Shown: positions 8,652 through 18,772, numbered from the stretch's first letter. The stretch is 64,000 bases of DNA from Candidatus Zixiibacteriota bacterium (GCA_016933695.1 JAFGAL010000015.1:20536-84535), one strand, 5' to 3'. Notes: a model not told the origin generated them from the sequence alone. Translations and numbers: made by a program.

Positions 8652-10823
8652 ATGTCATCGGAGAATAAAACACGGCCGCACTCCAAAGCGGATTCAGGAA
8701 GGCTTTTTGAAGAGTTTCCGCCTTCCGATCCGGCGCAGTGGCGAGCCGAGGTTGACCGTCTGCTCAAGGGCGTGCCGTATGAAAAACGGATGCTGACCAA
8801 TACCCCCGAGGGAATCATTTTACAACCGATCTACCGGCGTGAGGATAGTGCGGATATTCCGCATATCCACGCCCTGCCCGGTTTTTCACCGTTTCACCGT
8901 GGCGGCCATGCCGTCAAAAACGGCGGCAACACCTGGGAAATCGCTCAGGAGACATCAGGCCTTACGCCGCAGGCGGTCAATGCCGAGCTTCGTCATGATC
9001 TGAAATGCGGTCAGACCGCAATCAATCTGATACTTGATCGTGCCTCTCGCCTGGGATTCGATCCCGATCAGGCACAAACGGAAATGGTCGGCGCGGACGG
9101 AGTTTCCATATCTTCAGCGAGAGAACTTGCGGTTGCACTGGCGGGAATCGATATCCAGCAGACACCGGTGTACATTCATGCCGGCAACTGCGCCCTCCCC
9201 TATTTGGGTTTTCTGCTGGCTGTCGTAAAGGAACAGAAAGCCGATCCGACGGATCTTCGCGGAGCAGTGGCAATCGATCCGCTGGGAGAACTGGTTGCCT
9301 GCGGATCGATACGTGAGTCGCTGACGGAATCGTACGACGACATGGCGCGCCTGACGGCCTGGGCATCCGAACACGCGCCGCAACTCGGAACGATCTGGAT
9401 ACATGCCGGGCGGTATCATGACGGCGGTGCGAGTGCCGTGCAGGAACTGGCCTTTGCGCTGGCGACCGGAGTGGCGTATTTGCGTGAAATGGACAAGCGC
9501 AATCTGGCGCTCGAAACCGTCGTTCCAAGAATGCGATTCAGTTTCGCGGTCGGCACGCACTTTTTTATGGAAGTTGCCAAACTCCGGGCGGCGCGCCTGC
9601 TCTGGAACCGGATTTTGGAATCCTGCGATATCACCGAGTCGGTACGGGCGATGTGGATGCATGTCCGGACATCACGTCAGACCAAGACGACCTATGATCC
9701 GCATGTGAATCTTCTGCGGGCCACCACCGAAGCCTTCTCCGGCATCGTTGGCGGAGCCGACAGCCTGCACGTGGCGCCGTTCGATGAGCAGGTACATCAG
9801 CCTGACGATTTTTCTCGACGGATTGCACGCAATATGCAAAACGTCCTCAAAGACGAATCGCATCTCAGCCAGATCATCGACCCCGCCGGCGGATCATGGT
9901 ATGTCGAGCGCCTGACCGCCGATCTGGCCGAAGCCGCCTGGAAACTGCTTCAGGATGTCGAGACTCGCGGCGGGATGTTTGCCGCTCTTCAAGAGGGATT
10001 TCCACAGGCGGAGATTGCGGCGGTTTACGAAAAACGTGCAGATGACTTTGCCAGCCGGAAAACCGTCATGGTGGGAATCAATAATTACCCCAACCTCACC
10101 GAACGCAAATTGAATGATCATGTCATCGACCGGGCCGATTTTCTCGACAAACGCTCAAGAGCAATCCAAGCGGTTCGAACCGGCGGCGATCATCAGTCGG
10201 CCGTCACCGTTTTGCAGAAACTCACCGATTTGCTCGATGCCGATCAGGATGCTATCGTGTCGGCAGTCATCGATGCCGCCGCGTATGGCGCAACGCTCGG
10301 TGAAATCCACAAGACGCTTCATGCGAACAGCAAACCGGCACCGACCGTAACGCCTATCCCGGTTCGTCGCCTGGCCGAACCGTTGGAGAAACTTCGCAGG
10401 GCGATAGAAACCAAACGCGTCGAATCCGGCGGGATGAAAGTGTATCTGGCGACTCTGGGACCGGTCGGGAAATACATGCCCAGGCTGGATTTCGCCGCGA
10501 GTTTTTTCGAAATCGGCGGATTCGAAGTCATCCGTACCATGGGGCACGACACCCCGGAGGAAGCCGCCCAAAAGGCCCTCGATGCCAAGGCGAACATTGT
10601 GGTCATTTGCGGACGGGACGATGATTACACCACCGGCGCCCCGGCGGTCGCACGAAAAATAAAAGCGGCCAACGCCAGTGCCAAAGTGGTTCTGGCAGGA
10701 CTTCCGGACGAGGAAACCCGCCGGGCGTTCACCGAAGCCGGAGTGGATGAGTTTATTCATATCAAATCCAATCTGCTGAAAACACTTCAGGGTTTTGCCG
10801 CCGGATTGGGGGTGTCATCATGA
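8652..10823 (+). CDS. mutA: methylmalonyl-CoA mutase, small (non-cobalamin) subunit
   Basis: 723 residues from the ATG at 8652. A TTG at 8637 is in frame but has no better ribosome-binding site. The protein has the mutase N-terminal barrel ([44 protein letters not shown]) and a C-terminal cobalamin-domain-like fold (about residues 590-720). The DxHxxG cobalamin ligand motif is absent there: the equivalent stretch reads [12 protein letters not shown]. This is typical of the small beta subunit of heterodimeric mutases. Its last codon overlaps the start of the large subunit (ATGA at 10820-10823), indicating translational coupling and 1:1 assembly. Confidence 0.92.
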   Translation: MSSENKTRPHSKADSGRLFEEFPPSDPAQWRAEVDRLLKGVPYEKRMLTNTPEGIILQPIYRREDSADIPHIHALPGFSPFHRGGHAVKNGGNTWEIAQETSGLTPQAVNAELRHDLKCGQTAINLILDRASRLGFDPDQAQTEMVGADGVSISSARELAVALAGIDIQQTPVYIHAGNCALPYLGFLLAVVKEQKADPTDLRGAVAIDPLGELVACGSIRESLTESYDDMARLTAWASEHAPQLGTIWIHAGRYHDGGASAVQELAFALATGVAYLREMDKRNLALETVVPRMRFSFAVGTHFFMEVAKLRAARLLWNRILESCDITESVRAMWMHVRTSRQTKTTYDPHVNLLRATTEAFSGIVGGADSLHVAPFDEQVHQPDDFSRRIARNMQNVLKDESHLSQIIDPAGGSWYVERLTADLAEAAWKLLQDVETRGGMFAALQEGFPQAEIAAVYEKRADDFASRKTVMVGINNYPNLTERKLNDHVIDRADFLDKRSRAIQAVRTGGDHQSAVTVLQKLTDLLDADQDAIVSAVIDAAAYGATLGEIHKTLHANSKPAPTVTPIPVRRLAEPLEKLRRAIETKRVESGGMKVYLATLGPVGKYMPRLDFAASFFEIGGFEVIRTMGHDTPEEAAQKALDAKANIVVICGRDDDYTTGAPAVARKIKAANASAKVVLAGLPDEETRRAFTEAGVDEFIHIKSNLLKTLQGFAAGLGVSS

Positions 10824-12997
10824 GTCGCATACCGAATTTGAATGATATAAAGCTGGAATCGGTCAAACCCGAAACCAACTATGAAACCTGGAAAAACCGT
10901 GTCGAGGCCGAAACCGGCCAAAAAGCGGAAGATCTGATCTGGCACACGATGGAACAGATCGATGTCAAACCACTCTATACGGAAGAAGATATTACGAACT
11001 TCGAGCATCTGGGCTATACTGCCGGTCTTCCCCCGTTTTTACGCGGTCCGTACGCCAGTATGTATGTTATCCGTCCCTGGACGGTGCGGCAGTATGCCGG
11101 ATTCTCCACCGCCGAGGAGTCAAACGCGTTCTATCGCCGCAATCTCGCCGCCGGACAGAAAGGCCTGTCCGTGGCCTTCGACCTTGCCACTCATCGCGGC
11201 TATGATTCCGATCACCCGCGTGTGATCGGGGATGTCGGCAAAGCGGGCGTGGCGGTCGATTCCATTCTGGACATGGAGATTCTATTCAGCGGCATTCCAC
11301 TCGACAAGATGTCGGTCTCGATGACCATGAACGGCGCGGTGCTTCCGGTCCTGGCGTTTTATATCGTCGCCGCTCTCGAACAGGGCGCTGAGATGAAAGA
11401 TCTCGCGGGGACGATCCAGAACGACATTCTCAAAGAATATATGGTGCGCAATACTTATATCTATCCCCCGGTCGGGTCGATGCGCATTATCGGTGATATT
11501 ATCGCGTTCACGGCGAAGCATATGCCAAAGTTCAACAGCATATCCATTTCCGGTTATCACATGCAGGAGGCGGGCGCGACCGCCGATCTGGAAATGGCCT
11601 ATACTCTGTCCGATGGGCTGGAATACGTTCGCACCGGATTGAAGGCCGGACTGACTATCGATGAATTCGCCCCCCGACTGTCGTTTTTTTGGGGAATCGG
11701 CATGAATTATTTCATGGAGATCGCCAAGATGCGCGCGGCGCGGATGATCTGGGCGAAACTGATGAAGCAGTTCAATCCAAAGAATCCGAAATCGATGATG
11801 TTGCGGACGCATTCGCAAACCTCCGGGTGGAGCCTGACCGAACAGGATCCGTTTAACAACGTCACGCGAACCTGTATCGAAGCGATGGCGGCGGCACTGG
11901 GACACACCCAGAGCCTGCACACCAATGCTCTTGATGAAGCAATCGCTTTGCCGACCGATTTCAGCGCGCGCATCGCCCGCAATACTCAGTTGTATCTGCA
12001 GGATGAAACGCAGATCTGCCGGGTAATCGATCCCTGGGGCGGTTCGTATTATGTCGAAGCCCTGACCGATGCGCTAGCCCATAAGGCCTGGGCGCATATT
12101 CAGGAAGTCGAACGGTTAGGCGGTATGGCCAAAGCCATCGAAGCCGGTTTGCCGAAAATGCGAATTGAGGAGGCCGCGGCCCGACGTCAGGCGCATATCG
12201 ATTCCGGCGCGGAAACCATTATCGGAGTCAATCGTTATCGGCTTGACAAAGAGGAGCCGATTGACATTCTTGAGGTTGACAACCAGGTAGTGCGGCAACA
12301 ACAATTGGCACGGCTGGAGAAGCTGCGCCGGCAACGTGATGATGCCGCGGTGACTCAAGCGTTGGCGGCGCTGACCCAATCCGCCAAAAGCGGTGAAGGC
12401 AATTTGCTGGAGCTGTCAATACGGGCGGCACAGGCGCGCGCGACGCTGGGAGAAATCAGCGATGCACTGGAGAACGTGTGGGGGCGTCACAAAGCGGAAA
12501 CAAAGACCATTTCCGGAATATACAGCAGCGAGTACATGAAATCTGACACGATCGTCGAAGTTCGGCGTTTAACCGATGAGTTCGCGGCCAAAGAAGGCCG
12601 CCGTCCCCGAATCCTGATCGCCAAAATGGGTCAGGACGGTCACGATCGCGGGGCCAAAGTCATTGCCACCGCATTTGCCGATCTCGGCTTCGATGTCGAT
12701 GTCGGGCCATTGTTTCAGACCCCGGAGGAAACCGCGCGACAGGCGGTGGAAAACGACGTCCATGTCATCGGCATGAGTTCTCTGGCAGCCGGACACAAAA
12801 CCCTTCTGCCGGCGCTGGTCGCGGAGTTGAAAAAACTCGGCCGCGCGGATATCATGGTGGTTATCGGCGGTGTCATCCCCGCCCAGGATTACCAGTTCCT
12901 GTACGATCATGGCGCCAGTGCCATTTTCGGACCGGGCACGGTCATTCCGGTGGCCGCAAAGAACATTCTGAAACAGTTGCTGGGAGACACAGAGTAA
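10820..12997 (+). CDS. mutB: methylmalonyl-CoA mutase, large (catalytic, B12-binding) subunit
   Basis: 725 residues, full length. The N-terminal TIM barrel carries the substrate channel ([21 protein letters not shown]) and the MTMNGAVLP strand. The C-terminal B12 domain carries the base-off/His-on motif GQDGHDRG, in which His is the lower cobalt ligand, followed by [10 protein letters not shown] and a Gly-rich GGVIPAQD loop. It interconverts succinyl-CoA and (R)-methylmalonyl-CoA using adenosylcobalamin. The start overlaps the mutA stop. A methylmalonyl-CoA epimerase gene is not in this window and must lie elsewhere if the decarboxylase needs the S-isomer. Confidence 0.97.
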   Translation: MSRIPNLNDIKLESVKPETNYETWKNRVEAETGQKAEDLIWHTMEQIDVKPLYTEEDITNFEHLGYTAGLPPFLRGPYASMYVIRPWTVRQYAGFSTAEESNAFYRRNLAAGQKGLSVAFDLATHRGYDSDHPRVIGDVGKAGVAVDSILDMEILFSGIPLDKMSVSMTMNGAVLPVLAFYIVAALEQGAEMKDLAGTIQNDILKEYMVRNTYIYPPVGSMRIIGDIIAFTAKHMPKFNSISISGYHMQEAGATADLEMAYTLSDGLEYVRTGLKAGLTIDEFAPRLSFFWGIGMNYFMEIAKMRAARMIWAKLMKQFNPKNPKSMMLRTHSQTSGWSLTEQDPFNNVTRTCIEAMAAALGHTQSLHTNALDEAIALPTDFSARIARNTQLYLQDETQICRVIDPWGGSYYVEALTDALAHKAWAHIQEVERLGGMAKAIEAGLPKMRIEEAAARRQAHIDSGAETIIGVNRYRLDKEEPIDILEVDNQVVRQQQLARLEKLRRQRDDAAVTQALAALTQSAKSGEGNLLELSIRAAQARATLGEISDALENVWGRHKAETKTISGIYSSEYMKSDTIVEVRRLTDEFAAKEGRRPRILIAKMGQDGHDRGAKVIATAFADLGFDVDVGPLFQTPEETARQAVENDVHVIGMSSLAAGHKTLLPALVAELKKLGRADIMVVIGGVIPAQDYQFLYDHGASAIFGPGTVIPVAAKNILKQLLGDTE

Positions 12998-13004
12998 CCC
13001 CTGA

Positions 13005-14159
13005 GTGAATGTGATGACTGACAAACCGCGAAAGAATAAGTCCCCGGACCCCGATCCCCCGTCGGCCCTGCATGTCATGCCGGGCATTGAAAGCAGTCAT
13101 GACGGCATGCCATCGTCGAGTGTGAACAACAATCGCCCCCGGGCGAAGGTGACACCGATGACGACCGAGCAGTATGTCGACGGCATTCTCAACGGAGACC
13201 GCACCATTATCGGTCGCGCCATCACGCTGGTCGAGTCGAATGCTCTGCCTCATCAGCAACAGGCGCAGGATGTCCTGCGTCTATTATTGCCATATGCCGG
13301 CAAATCGATTCGCGTGGGGATTACGGGTGTTCCCGGTGCCGGCAAGAGCACGTTGATCGAGGCATTGGGATGCCGGCTTACCGAACAGGGACATAAGGTC
13401 GCGGTGATGGCGGTCGATCCGTCCAGCAGTCTTACCCGGGGCAGTATTCTCGGAGATAAAACGCGTATGGAGCGTCTGTCGCAGGACAGCAACGCGTTTA
13501 TTCGTCCCAGCCCCAGTGGCGGGGCACTGGGCGGTGTCACGCGGAAATCCCGTGAAATCATCATTGTCTTTGAAGCCGCCGGGTACGATGTCGTACTGGT
13601 CGAAACGGTCGGTGTCGGGCAGAGTGAAATCGCGGTGCGTTCCCTGGTCGATTTCTTCCTGCTGGTGCTTATCGCAGGAGCCGGTGATGAACTACAGGGA
13701 ATCAAGCGTGGCGTTTTTGAACTCGCCGATGCGGTTCTGGTCAATAAGGCCGACGGCGATAACGTGCAGGCCGCCAGGTTCTCGCGTGAGGAGTACGAAC
13801 GCGCCCTGCACTATTTGCAACCGGCCACTCAGGGCTGGCTAACCGGCGCGTATACGGCATCGGCGGCCACCGGTGAGGGTATCGACGACCTGTGGGACGT
13901 CATCGAACGATTTCGGGACATCACCGTCGCCAACGGGGAATTCGCCCGCCGTCGGCGGGAACAGGTCAAGGACTGGTTGCACGGCATGGTGCGGGAACGT
14001 CTGCGGGAAACCTTTTACTCCAGCGATGCCGTTACGGCGATATTGCCGAAACTTGAACAGGACGTCATGAACGGCTCACTGCCGGTCACGCGGGCGGCCT
14101 GGCAATTACTGGAGACGTTCGAGGAAGCCGTGAGACGGAATCGGAGGAATGAGCGGTAG
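13005..14159 (+). CDS. meaB: MeaB/ArgK-family G-protein chaperone of methylmalonyl-CoA mutase
   Basis: 384 residues from GTG 13005, or about 333 from ATG 13158. The shorter length matches the family better, and AAGGTG lies 6 bp before ATG 13158; the extra ~51 residues are Pro/Ser/Lys-rich and look disordered. The core has the P-loop GVPGAGKST, the mutase-associated GTPase motifs AVDPSSSLTRGSILGDKTRM and VETVGVGQSE, and the NKxD base-recognition motif VNKADGD. It gates cobalamin loading and protects or reactivates the mutase by GTP hydrolysis. Position directly after mutB (7-bp gap to the upstream GTG) supports this role. Confidence 0.93.
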   Translation: MNVMTDKPRKNKSPDPDPPSALHVMPGIESSHDGMPSSSVNNNRPRAKVTPMTTEQYVDGILNGDRTIIGRAITLVESNALPHQQQAQDVLRLLLPYAGKSIRVGITGVPGAGKSTLIEALGCRLTEQGHKVAVMAVDPSSSLTRGSILGDKTRMERLSQDSNAFIRPSPSGGALGGVTRKSREIIIVFEAAGYDVVLVETVGVGQSEIAVRSLVDFFLLVLIAGAGDELQGIKRGVFELADAVLVNKADGDNVQAARFSREEYERALHYLQPATQGWLTGAYTASAATGEGIDDLWDVIERFRDITVANGEFARRRREQVKDWLHGMVRERLRETFYSSDAVTAILPKLEQDVMNGSLPVTRAAWQLLETFEEAVRRNRRNER

Positions 14160-14310
14160 CCGCGGGGATGGTCTCTTTCCCCTGTTCGGGGAATCTGCGT
14201 TTGGGCATGAAACACACCGGTTACTTCAGAGGAATAAACCATTTGTCATATCAATAGATGCAACGGAAAACAATATAATCGTACACTAGTGTTAATCAGG
14301 GTTATGTACC
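14160..14310. promoter_or_regulatory. 151-bp gap with a possible promoter/operator before mmdA
   Basis: A perfect TATAAT (14274-14279) lies 31 bp before the mmdA ATG, with a poor -35 (TCAATA) 17 bp upstream. Directly downstream is the 10-bp palindrome ACACTAGTGT (14283-14292), which would sit near the transcription start. It may be a weak or regulated promoter for the decarboxylase genes. Readthrough from the mutase operon is equally possible. Confidence 0.3.
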
Positions 14311-15861
14311 ATGGCTGAATCCAAAATAGATCAGTTGCGAAAACGACGAGAATATCTCATCAAAGGCGGCGGTGACAAGCGCATTGCCAAACAACATGAA
14401 CTGGGCAAACTCACGGCACGGGAGCGGCTCGCATTGCTTTTCGAAGAAGACACGTTTCGCGAATCCCTGCTCCACATGAAGCACCGGTGCGCCCATTTCG
14501 GGGTGGCCGGCAAGGACTTCCCCGGCGAGGGTGTGGTCACCGGACACGGTCTGGTGGATGGTCGCCCCGTATATGCCGCCAGTCAGGATTTTACCGTGGC
14601 CGGCGGATCGGTCGGTGAAACCACCTCCGAAAAAATCAGACAGGCGATGGATGCGGCGTTGAAAACCGGCGATCCGTTCGTCATGATCAACGACAGCGGC
14701 GGCGCCCGCATTCAGGAGGGCGTCGATTCGCTTTCCGGATACGGTCACATCTTCTATCGCAATGTCCTACTCTCCGGCGTCGTACCGCAGATCAGCATCA
14801 TCGCCGGCCCCTGTGCCGGTGGCGCGGCCTATTCCCCGGCGCTGACCGATTTCATCATACAAGTTCGTCATGAAGGTCAACTCTATATCACCGGCCCACT
14901 CGTTATCAAGCAGGTGACCGGTGAGGATATCTCCGCCGAACAACTCGGCGGCGTGGAAAGCCACGCGCATTATTCCGGCGTGGTGCATTTCATCGCGGAA
15001 AACGACGAAGACGCCATCAATATCACCAGACGGTTGTTATCGTTCCTGCCGAGTAACAACTCCGAAGACCCGCCGTTCGTGGCGGATTTGCACGACGAGG
15101 AAATGATTCCCGATGACAGCATGAACACGATCGTTCCCAACGATTCCCGTGAACCGTACGACATGCACGAAATCATCTATCGTTTCGTGGACAACGGTGA
15201 TTTCATGGAAGTGCAGGAACATTTCGCCGAGAACATCATTATCGGTTTCGGGCGTCTGACCGGATACTCGATCGGCATTATCGCCAATCAGCCGATGCAC
15301 AAGGCCGGTGTCCTCGATATCGATTCCTCGGATAAGGCCTCGCGTTTCATCCGTTTCTGCAATGCCTTTAATATCCCAATCGTCACGTTCGTTGACGTCC
15401 CCGGATTCATGCCGGGTGTCCAGCAGGAGTACGGCGGGATTATCCGTCATGGCGCCAAGATGCTGTTTGCGTATGCCGCCGCTACCGTTCCGAAACTGAC
15501 GGTCGTGGTGCGCAAGGCGTACGGCGGGGCGTTTCTTGCGATGTGCTCCAAGAGCATGGGGGCCGATCTCCTGTGCGCCTGGCCGACCGCGGAAATTGCG
15601 GTCATGGGCGCCGAGGGTGCGGTCAATGTTCTCTATCGCAAGGAAATCGCCGACGCCGACGATCCCGAATCGGAACGTGCCAAACGACTGGATGAGTACC
15701 GAGAGACATTCGCCAATCCGTATTTCGCCGCCAGCCACGGCATGGTCGATGAAATTCTGGAGCCGAGTGAAACGCGGGCGTATCTGGCCTCCGCACTCGA
15801 CGTTCTCAAAGCCAAGCGGGAACTGCGGCCGCAGAAGAAACACGGTTTGATTCCACTGTAA
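14311..15861 (+). CDS. mmdA: methylmalonyl-CoA decarboxylase / propionyl-CoA carboxylase carboxyltransferase subunit
   Basis: 516 residues, typical of the biotin-dependent carboxyltransferase (PccB/MmdA) family. Visible landmarks are YAASQDFTVAGGSVGE, the N-terminal oxyanion-hole segment NDSGGARIQEGVDSLSG with GPCAGGAAYSPAL, and the C-terminal counterpart FVDVPGFMPGVQQE with RKAYGGAFLAMCSK. It moves the carboxyl group from methylmalonyl-CoA to biotin on the carrier protein, forming propionyl-CoA. Because the next genes encode an OadG-type anchor, a biotin carrier and the membrane beta pump, decarboxylase (MmdA) is more likely than ATP-dependent carboxylase. No biotin carboxylase gene is nearby. 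Confidence 0.93.
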   Translation: MAESKIDQLRKRREYLIKGGGDKRIAKQHELGKLTARERLALLFEEDTFRESLLHMKHRCAHFGVAGKDFPGEGVVTGHGLVDGRPVYAASQDFTVAGGSVGETTSEKIRQAMDAALKTGDPFVMINDSGGARIQEGVDSLSGYGHIFYRNVLLSGVVPQISIIAGPCAGGAAYSPALTDFIIQVRHEGQLYITGPLVIKQVTGEDISAEQLGGVESHAHYSGVVHFIAENDEDAINITRRLLSFLPSNNSEDPPFVADLHDEEMIPDDSMNTIVPNDSREPYDMHEIIYRFVDNGDFMEVQEHFAENIIIGFGRLTGYSIGIIANQPMHKAGVLDIDSSDKASRFIRFCNAFNIPIVTFVDVPGFMPGVQQEYGGIIRHGAKMLFAYAAATVPKLTVVVRKAYGGAFLAMCSKSMGADLLCAWPTAEIAVMGAEGAVNVLYRKEIADADDPESERAKRLDEYRETFANPYFAASHGMVDEILEPSETRAYLASALDVLKAKRELRPQKKHGLIPL

Positions 15862-15879
15862 AACGAAAGGACACGAGAT

Positions 15880-16224
15880 ATGGAAACCTCATTTCGTTTT
15901 GGGCTGGAATTTGCGGCAATCGGCATTGTAATCGTGTTCGCCGCCCTGACATTGATTTCAGTCGTCATCTCACTGGTACGGCGGGCCGATTCCGGCTGGC
16001 AAAAGAAAGAAACCGTCCAGTTGGAGGAAGCTCTGACACGCGAGCAGAATATCGACACCACCACGCTGGTGTTGATATGTGCCGCCGCCGCGACCATGAT
16101 ACAGGGACGATTCTATATTCGTCAGGTCCGCCGGTTACTGCCGCGAGATGCACAGCGCGGCCCCTGGTCGGCGCAGGGCCGGGCGATTCTGCACGGTTCG
16201 CACGTCGTTCCCAAAAAGAGATAA
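15880..16224 (+). CDS. mmdD: sodium-pump decarboxylase gamma/delta-type anchor subunit (OadG-like)
   Basis: 114 residues with one N-terminal membrane helix (about residues 10-33, AAIGIVIVFAALTLISVVI), a charged middle, and a C-terminal stretch ending in basic residues, the pattern of OadG/MmdD proteins. These small subunits tie the carboxyltransferase to the membrane beta subunit. It lies 18 bp after mmdA and 38 bp before the biotin carrier gene, as in other methylmalonyl-CoA and oxaloacetate decarboxylase operons. The sequence family is weakly conserved, so context contributes much to this call. Confidence 0.82.
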   Translation: METSFRFGLEFAAIGIVIVFAALTLISVVISLVRRADSGWQKKETVQLEEALTREQNIDTTTLVLICAAAATMIQGRFYIRQVRRLLPRDAQRGPWSAQGRAILHGSHVVPKKR

Positions 16225-16262
16225 CAGCAATGTGTTCATATGATGGTTTTAGGAGATAATCA

Positions 16263-16670
16263 ATGAAACTCAAGATAACAGTTCATGGTGTTGCCTACGA
16301 AGTCGATGTGGAAGTACTCGACCCGGGTGAGGGCTTCCTGACGGCGACGTCATTGCCGCGTGCCCAGGCTCGTGTTCAGCGTTCCGTTTCAAACAGTGCG
16401 CCGACGGTTCCTCCGGCAGCCGGTCCGGCCAAAGCCGCTCCGACCGGTGGCGGCAACGGCGGCTCGGTAACCTCCCCGATTGCGGGGACGGTCGTGGAAA
16501 TCAAGTGCAAGGCGGGCGACGATGTGACCGAAGGTCAGGTCCTGCTCGTCATTGAAGCCATGAAGATGAAAACCTCCATTGCCGCTCCAACCGGCGGCAA
16601 GGTGAAATCAGTCCCGGTGGCGGTGGGTGACACGGTGCGTGAAAGTCAGACGCTCGTGGAACTCGCCTGA
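16263..16670 (+). CDS. mmdC: biotin carboxyl carrier protein of methylmalonyl-CoA decarboxylase
   Basis: 135 residues. The N-terminal ~40 form a short conserved lead (MKLKITVHGVAYEVDVE) followed by a Pro/Ala/Gly-rich linker (residues ~45-68). The last ~65 form a biotinyl domain (SPIAGTVVEIKCK...) with the biotinylation motif EAMKM, Lys101 being the acceptor. It carries the carboxyl group from MmdA to the membrane decarboxylase MmdB. The start is preceded by TAGGAGAT. A dedicated biotin ligase is not in the window. Confidence 0.94.
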   Translation: MKLKITVHGVAYEVDVEVLDPGEGFLTATSLPRAQARVQRSVSNSAPTVPPAAGPAKAAPTGGGNGGSVTSPIAGTVVEIKCKAGDDVTEGQVLLVIEAMKMKTSIAAPTGGKVKSVPVAVGDTVRESQTLVELA

Positions 16671-16697
16671 TGACGGGGGTTCACCAGAGAGCAACAC

Positions 16698-17822
16698 ATG
16701 GAAATATTAATTAACTTTCTCCAAACCGGGGCCTTTGGCAATTTTACCATTGGTAACCTGTGTATGCTTATCGTCGGTTGCTTCTTCTTGTACCTGGGTA
16801 TCTCGAAGGACTACGAGCCGCTTTTGTTGGTGCCGATCGGCTTCGGCATTCTGGTCGGCAATATTCCCTTCGTCCAGGGCATGAATATCGGTATCTATGA
16901 AGAAAACAGTATTCTGTCCTACCTGTACAAGGGCGTGACGCAGGGATGGTATCCGTCGCTGATCTTTCTCGGTCTCGGCGCGATGACCGATTTTTCCTGC
17001 ATGCTTGCCAATCCGCGTCTGATACTGCTCGGCGCGGCGGCACAGGGCGGAATCTTTTTAACCTTCCTGGGTGCGATATTACTGGGTTTCGGGTACAAGG
17101 ATGCCGCGGCGATCGGCATTATCGGCGGGGCGGACGGTCCGACGGCGATTTTTCTGTCGTCAAAAATGGCGCCGCATCTGCTGGGAGCAATCGCAGTATC
17201 GGCCTATTCCTACATGGCGCTCGTTCCGGTCATTCAACCGCCGATTATCAAACTGCTGACAACCAAGAAGGAACGCCGGATCAAGATGCAACCGGCCAAG
17301 CCGGTGAGTAAACGCCTGCGCATACTCTTTCCGATTATCGCGTTTCTCATCACCGGTTTTATCGCTCCGGGATCGATCAACCTGCTGGGCTTTCTCTTCT
17401 TCGGAAATGTCCTGAAGGAGTGCGGTGTTACCGAACGTCTGGCCAACACCGCCCGGACGGCCTTTGTGGATATCGTGACGATCCTGCTGGGTTTGACGGT
17501 GGGGGCGTCGACCGATGCCAGCCGTTTTCTCACGCCGGATTCGATCAAGATCTTCATCCTCGGAGCCACGTCGTTCGCAATCGCCACCGCCTCCGGTGTC
17601 CTGTTCGCGAAACTGATGAGTGCGGTTTCCAAGAAACCGCTGAATCCGATTATCGGCGCGGCCGGTGTGTCGGCGGTACCGGACTCGGCACGGGTTTGCC
17701 AGATGATGGGAGCCAAAGAGGATCCGAGCAATTACCTAATCATGCATGCCATGGCGCCCAATGTTGCGGGAGTGATCGGCTCCGCGGTCGGCGCCGGGAT
17801 TTTGCTGGCAACCTTCGGATGA
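16698..17822 (+). CDS. mmdB: Na+-pumping decarboxylase beta subunit
   Basis: 374 residues, very hydrophobic throughout, as expected for the OadB/MmdB/GcdB family. It carries the conserved GGADGPTAIFLSSKMAP segment in the Na+/carboxybiotin region and SVAVPDSAR-like residues near the C-terminus (GAAGVSAVPDSAR). It decarboxylates carboxybiotin and exports Na+ across the inner membrane. It is the last gene of the cluster and is followed by a strong intrinsic terminator at 17882-17912. Confidence 0.95.
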   Translation: MEILINFLQTGAFGNFTIGNLCMLIVGCFFLYLGISKDYEPLLLVPIGFGILVGNIPFVQGMNIGIYEENSILSYLYKGVTQGWYPSLIFLGLGAMTDFSCMLANPRLILLGAAAQGGIFLTFLGAILLGFGYKDAAAIGIIGGADGPTAIFLSSKMAPHLLGAIAVSAYSYMALVPVIQPPIIKLLTTKKERRIKMQPAKPVSKRLRILFPIIAFLITGFIAPGSINLLGFLFFGNVLKECGVTERLANTARTAFVDIVTILLGLTVGASTDASRFLTPDSIKIFILGATSFAIATASGVLFAKLMSAVSKKPLNPIIGAAGVSAVPDSARVCQMMGAKEDPSNYLIMHAMAPNVAGVIGSAVGAGILLATFG

Positions 17823-17881
17823 TCATGGGAGATTACGTCCAAAACGACTGAAGACACTTACAATACGTGGTTATACAAAAG

Positions 17882-17912
17882 GCGCGACGAAATCACCGTC
17901 GCGCTTTTTTTT
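17882..17912 (+). terminator. intrinsic terminator of the mmd operon
   Basis: A perfect 8-bp stem GCGCGACG (17882-17889) / CGTCGCGC (17897-17904) with a 7-nt loop is followed by eight T (17905-17912). It lies 60 bp after mmdB and just before the end of the convergent kinase gene; AAAA on the opposite side gives only weak activity in that direction. Confidence 0.9.
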
Positions 17913-17927
17913 GCCATATTGATGCAG

Positions 17928-18647
17928 TCACTTGCCCCATTCCAGATTTTCCAGCTCGAGGCGCAGATGTCCCGCCATATTGAATTTCCGGCTGATCAGA
18001 GAATGCCGCCGTCCCATCACAATCTGCCGGATTTCATCACCGGCGCGGGCATACCCGTCGCGGCCACCGATCATTTCATAGAGAATCCCAATTAGATCGT
18101 ACACGTCCTGTTGTATCTTGGCTTTGGTGGCCCGTCCGAGATCGAAAAAATCCAGCAGATAGACATCAAACCCGATCCCGCGACGTTTCACCATGACATT
18201 GTCGGAATGAATGTCGCCGTGATACTCTCCAAGAAAATGCACCGGCTCGATTCCCAGCGCCAGGGCATACAACAGGTGCAACGCCTCGAACGATGTCAGC
18301 CGTTTTCCACGACTTCGGGCCAGATAACTTGACAGCATCTCACCGTCGACGAAATCCGACACCAGGAAGTCGATTTTCCGGCCCCTGACCCGGGCGGTGT
18401 CCCGGTGATGGTACTGGATCACGATCGGACAGGAGCGCAGTTTGTATAGTTTCCGGGCGTATTGCAACAGCGGCCTTTCCCGGTCACGGGTTCGCGGATA
18501 AAACAGCTTGGCGGCCCGAATGATACCGGTTCGATTCTCCCTGATTTTATACACCTCCCCTTCCCATCCACTTCCCATTTGCGCGATAATCTCATAATGC
18601 GAGCCGAGACTTCGGCCCGGTTCCAGGTCGTATTTTTCGATTACCAT
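17928..18647 (-). CDS. serine/threonine-protein-kinase-fold protein
   Basis: 239 residues from ATG 18647, which has a GGGAGGCGGGAAG ribosome-binding region; the upstream in-frame ATG at 18683 has none. It shows a single kinase fold: glycine loop GSGWEGEVYKI, Lys in AAKLFYP, hinge FLVSDFVDG, catalytic loop HGDIHSDNV (HGD in place of HRD, as in many bacterial and lipopolysaccharide/antibiotic kinases), and a DFF metal-binding triad in LLDFFDLG. All key catalytic residues are present, so it should be active, but the substrate is unknown. There is no sensor or membrane domain. It converges on the mmd operon and is preceded by a structured region with a terminator. Confidence 0.8.
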   Translation of the reverse strand: MVIEKYDLEPGRSLGSHYEIIAQMGSGWEGEVYKIRENRTGIIRAAKLFYPRTRDRERPLLQYARKLYKLRSCPIVIQYHHRDTARVRGRKIDFLVSDFVDGEMLSSYLARSRGKRLTSFEALHLLYALALGIEPVHFLGEYHGDIHSDNVMVKRRGIGFDVYLLDFFDLGRATKAKIQQDVYDLIGILYEMIGGRDGYARAGDEIRQIVMGRRHSLISRKFNMAGHLRLELENLEWGK

Positions 18648-18746
18648 GCCGATCTTCCCGCCTCCCGATTTCGGTAAAAACATGATATATTAAGAAACGT
18701 ACGTCTCCTGATGTCTCTTGTCAAACAGATACATGGTATTTCGGAT

Positions 18747-18772
18747 AAAAAAAGAGGGGGAATCTCCCCCTC
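18747..18772 (-). terminator. strong intrinsic terminator on the minus strand with no minus-strand gene upstream
   Basis: Read on the minus strand: GAGGGGG, loop AGATT, CCCCCTC, then seven T (stem 18754-18760 / 18766-18772, T-tract 18753-18747). The next minus-strand gene upstream lies beyond 20099 and ends there, with a plus-strand gene in between. The terminator therefore either ends a small RNA or attenuates the kinase gene that starts 100 bp further on. Confidence 0.75.

Noticed and set aside
10400..10820. Missing cobalamin-ligand His in the first mutase subunit
   Set aside because: This is the normal state of the small subunit in heterodimeric mutases; it is not a defect.
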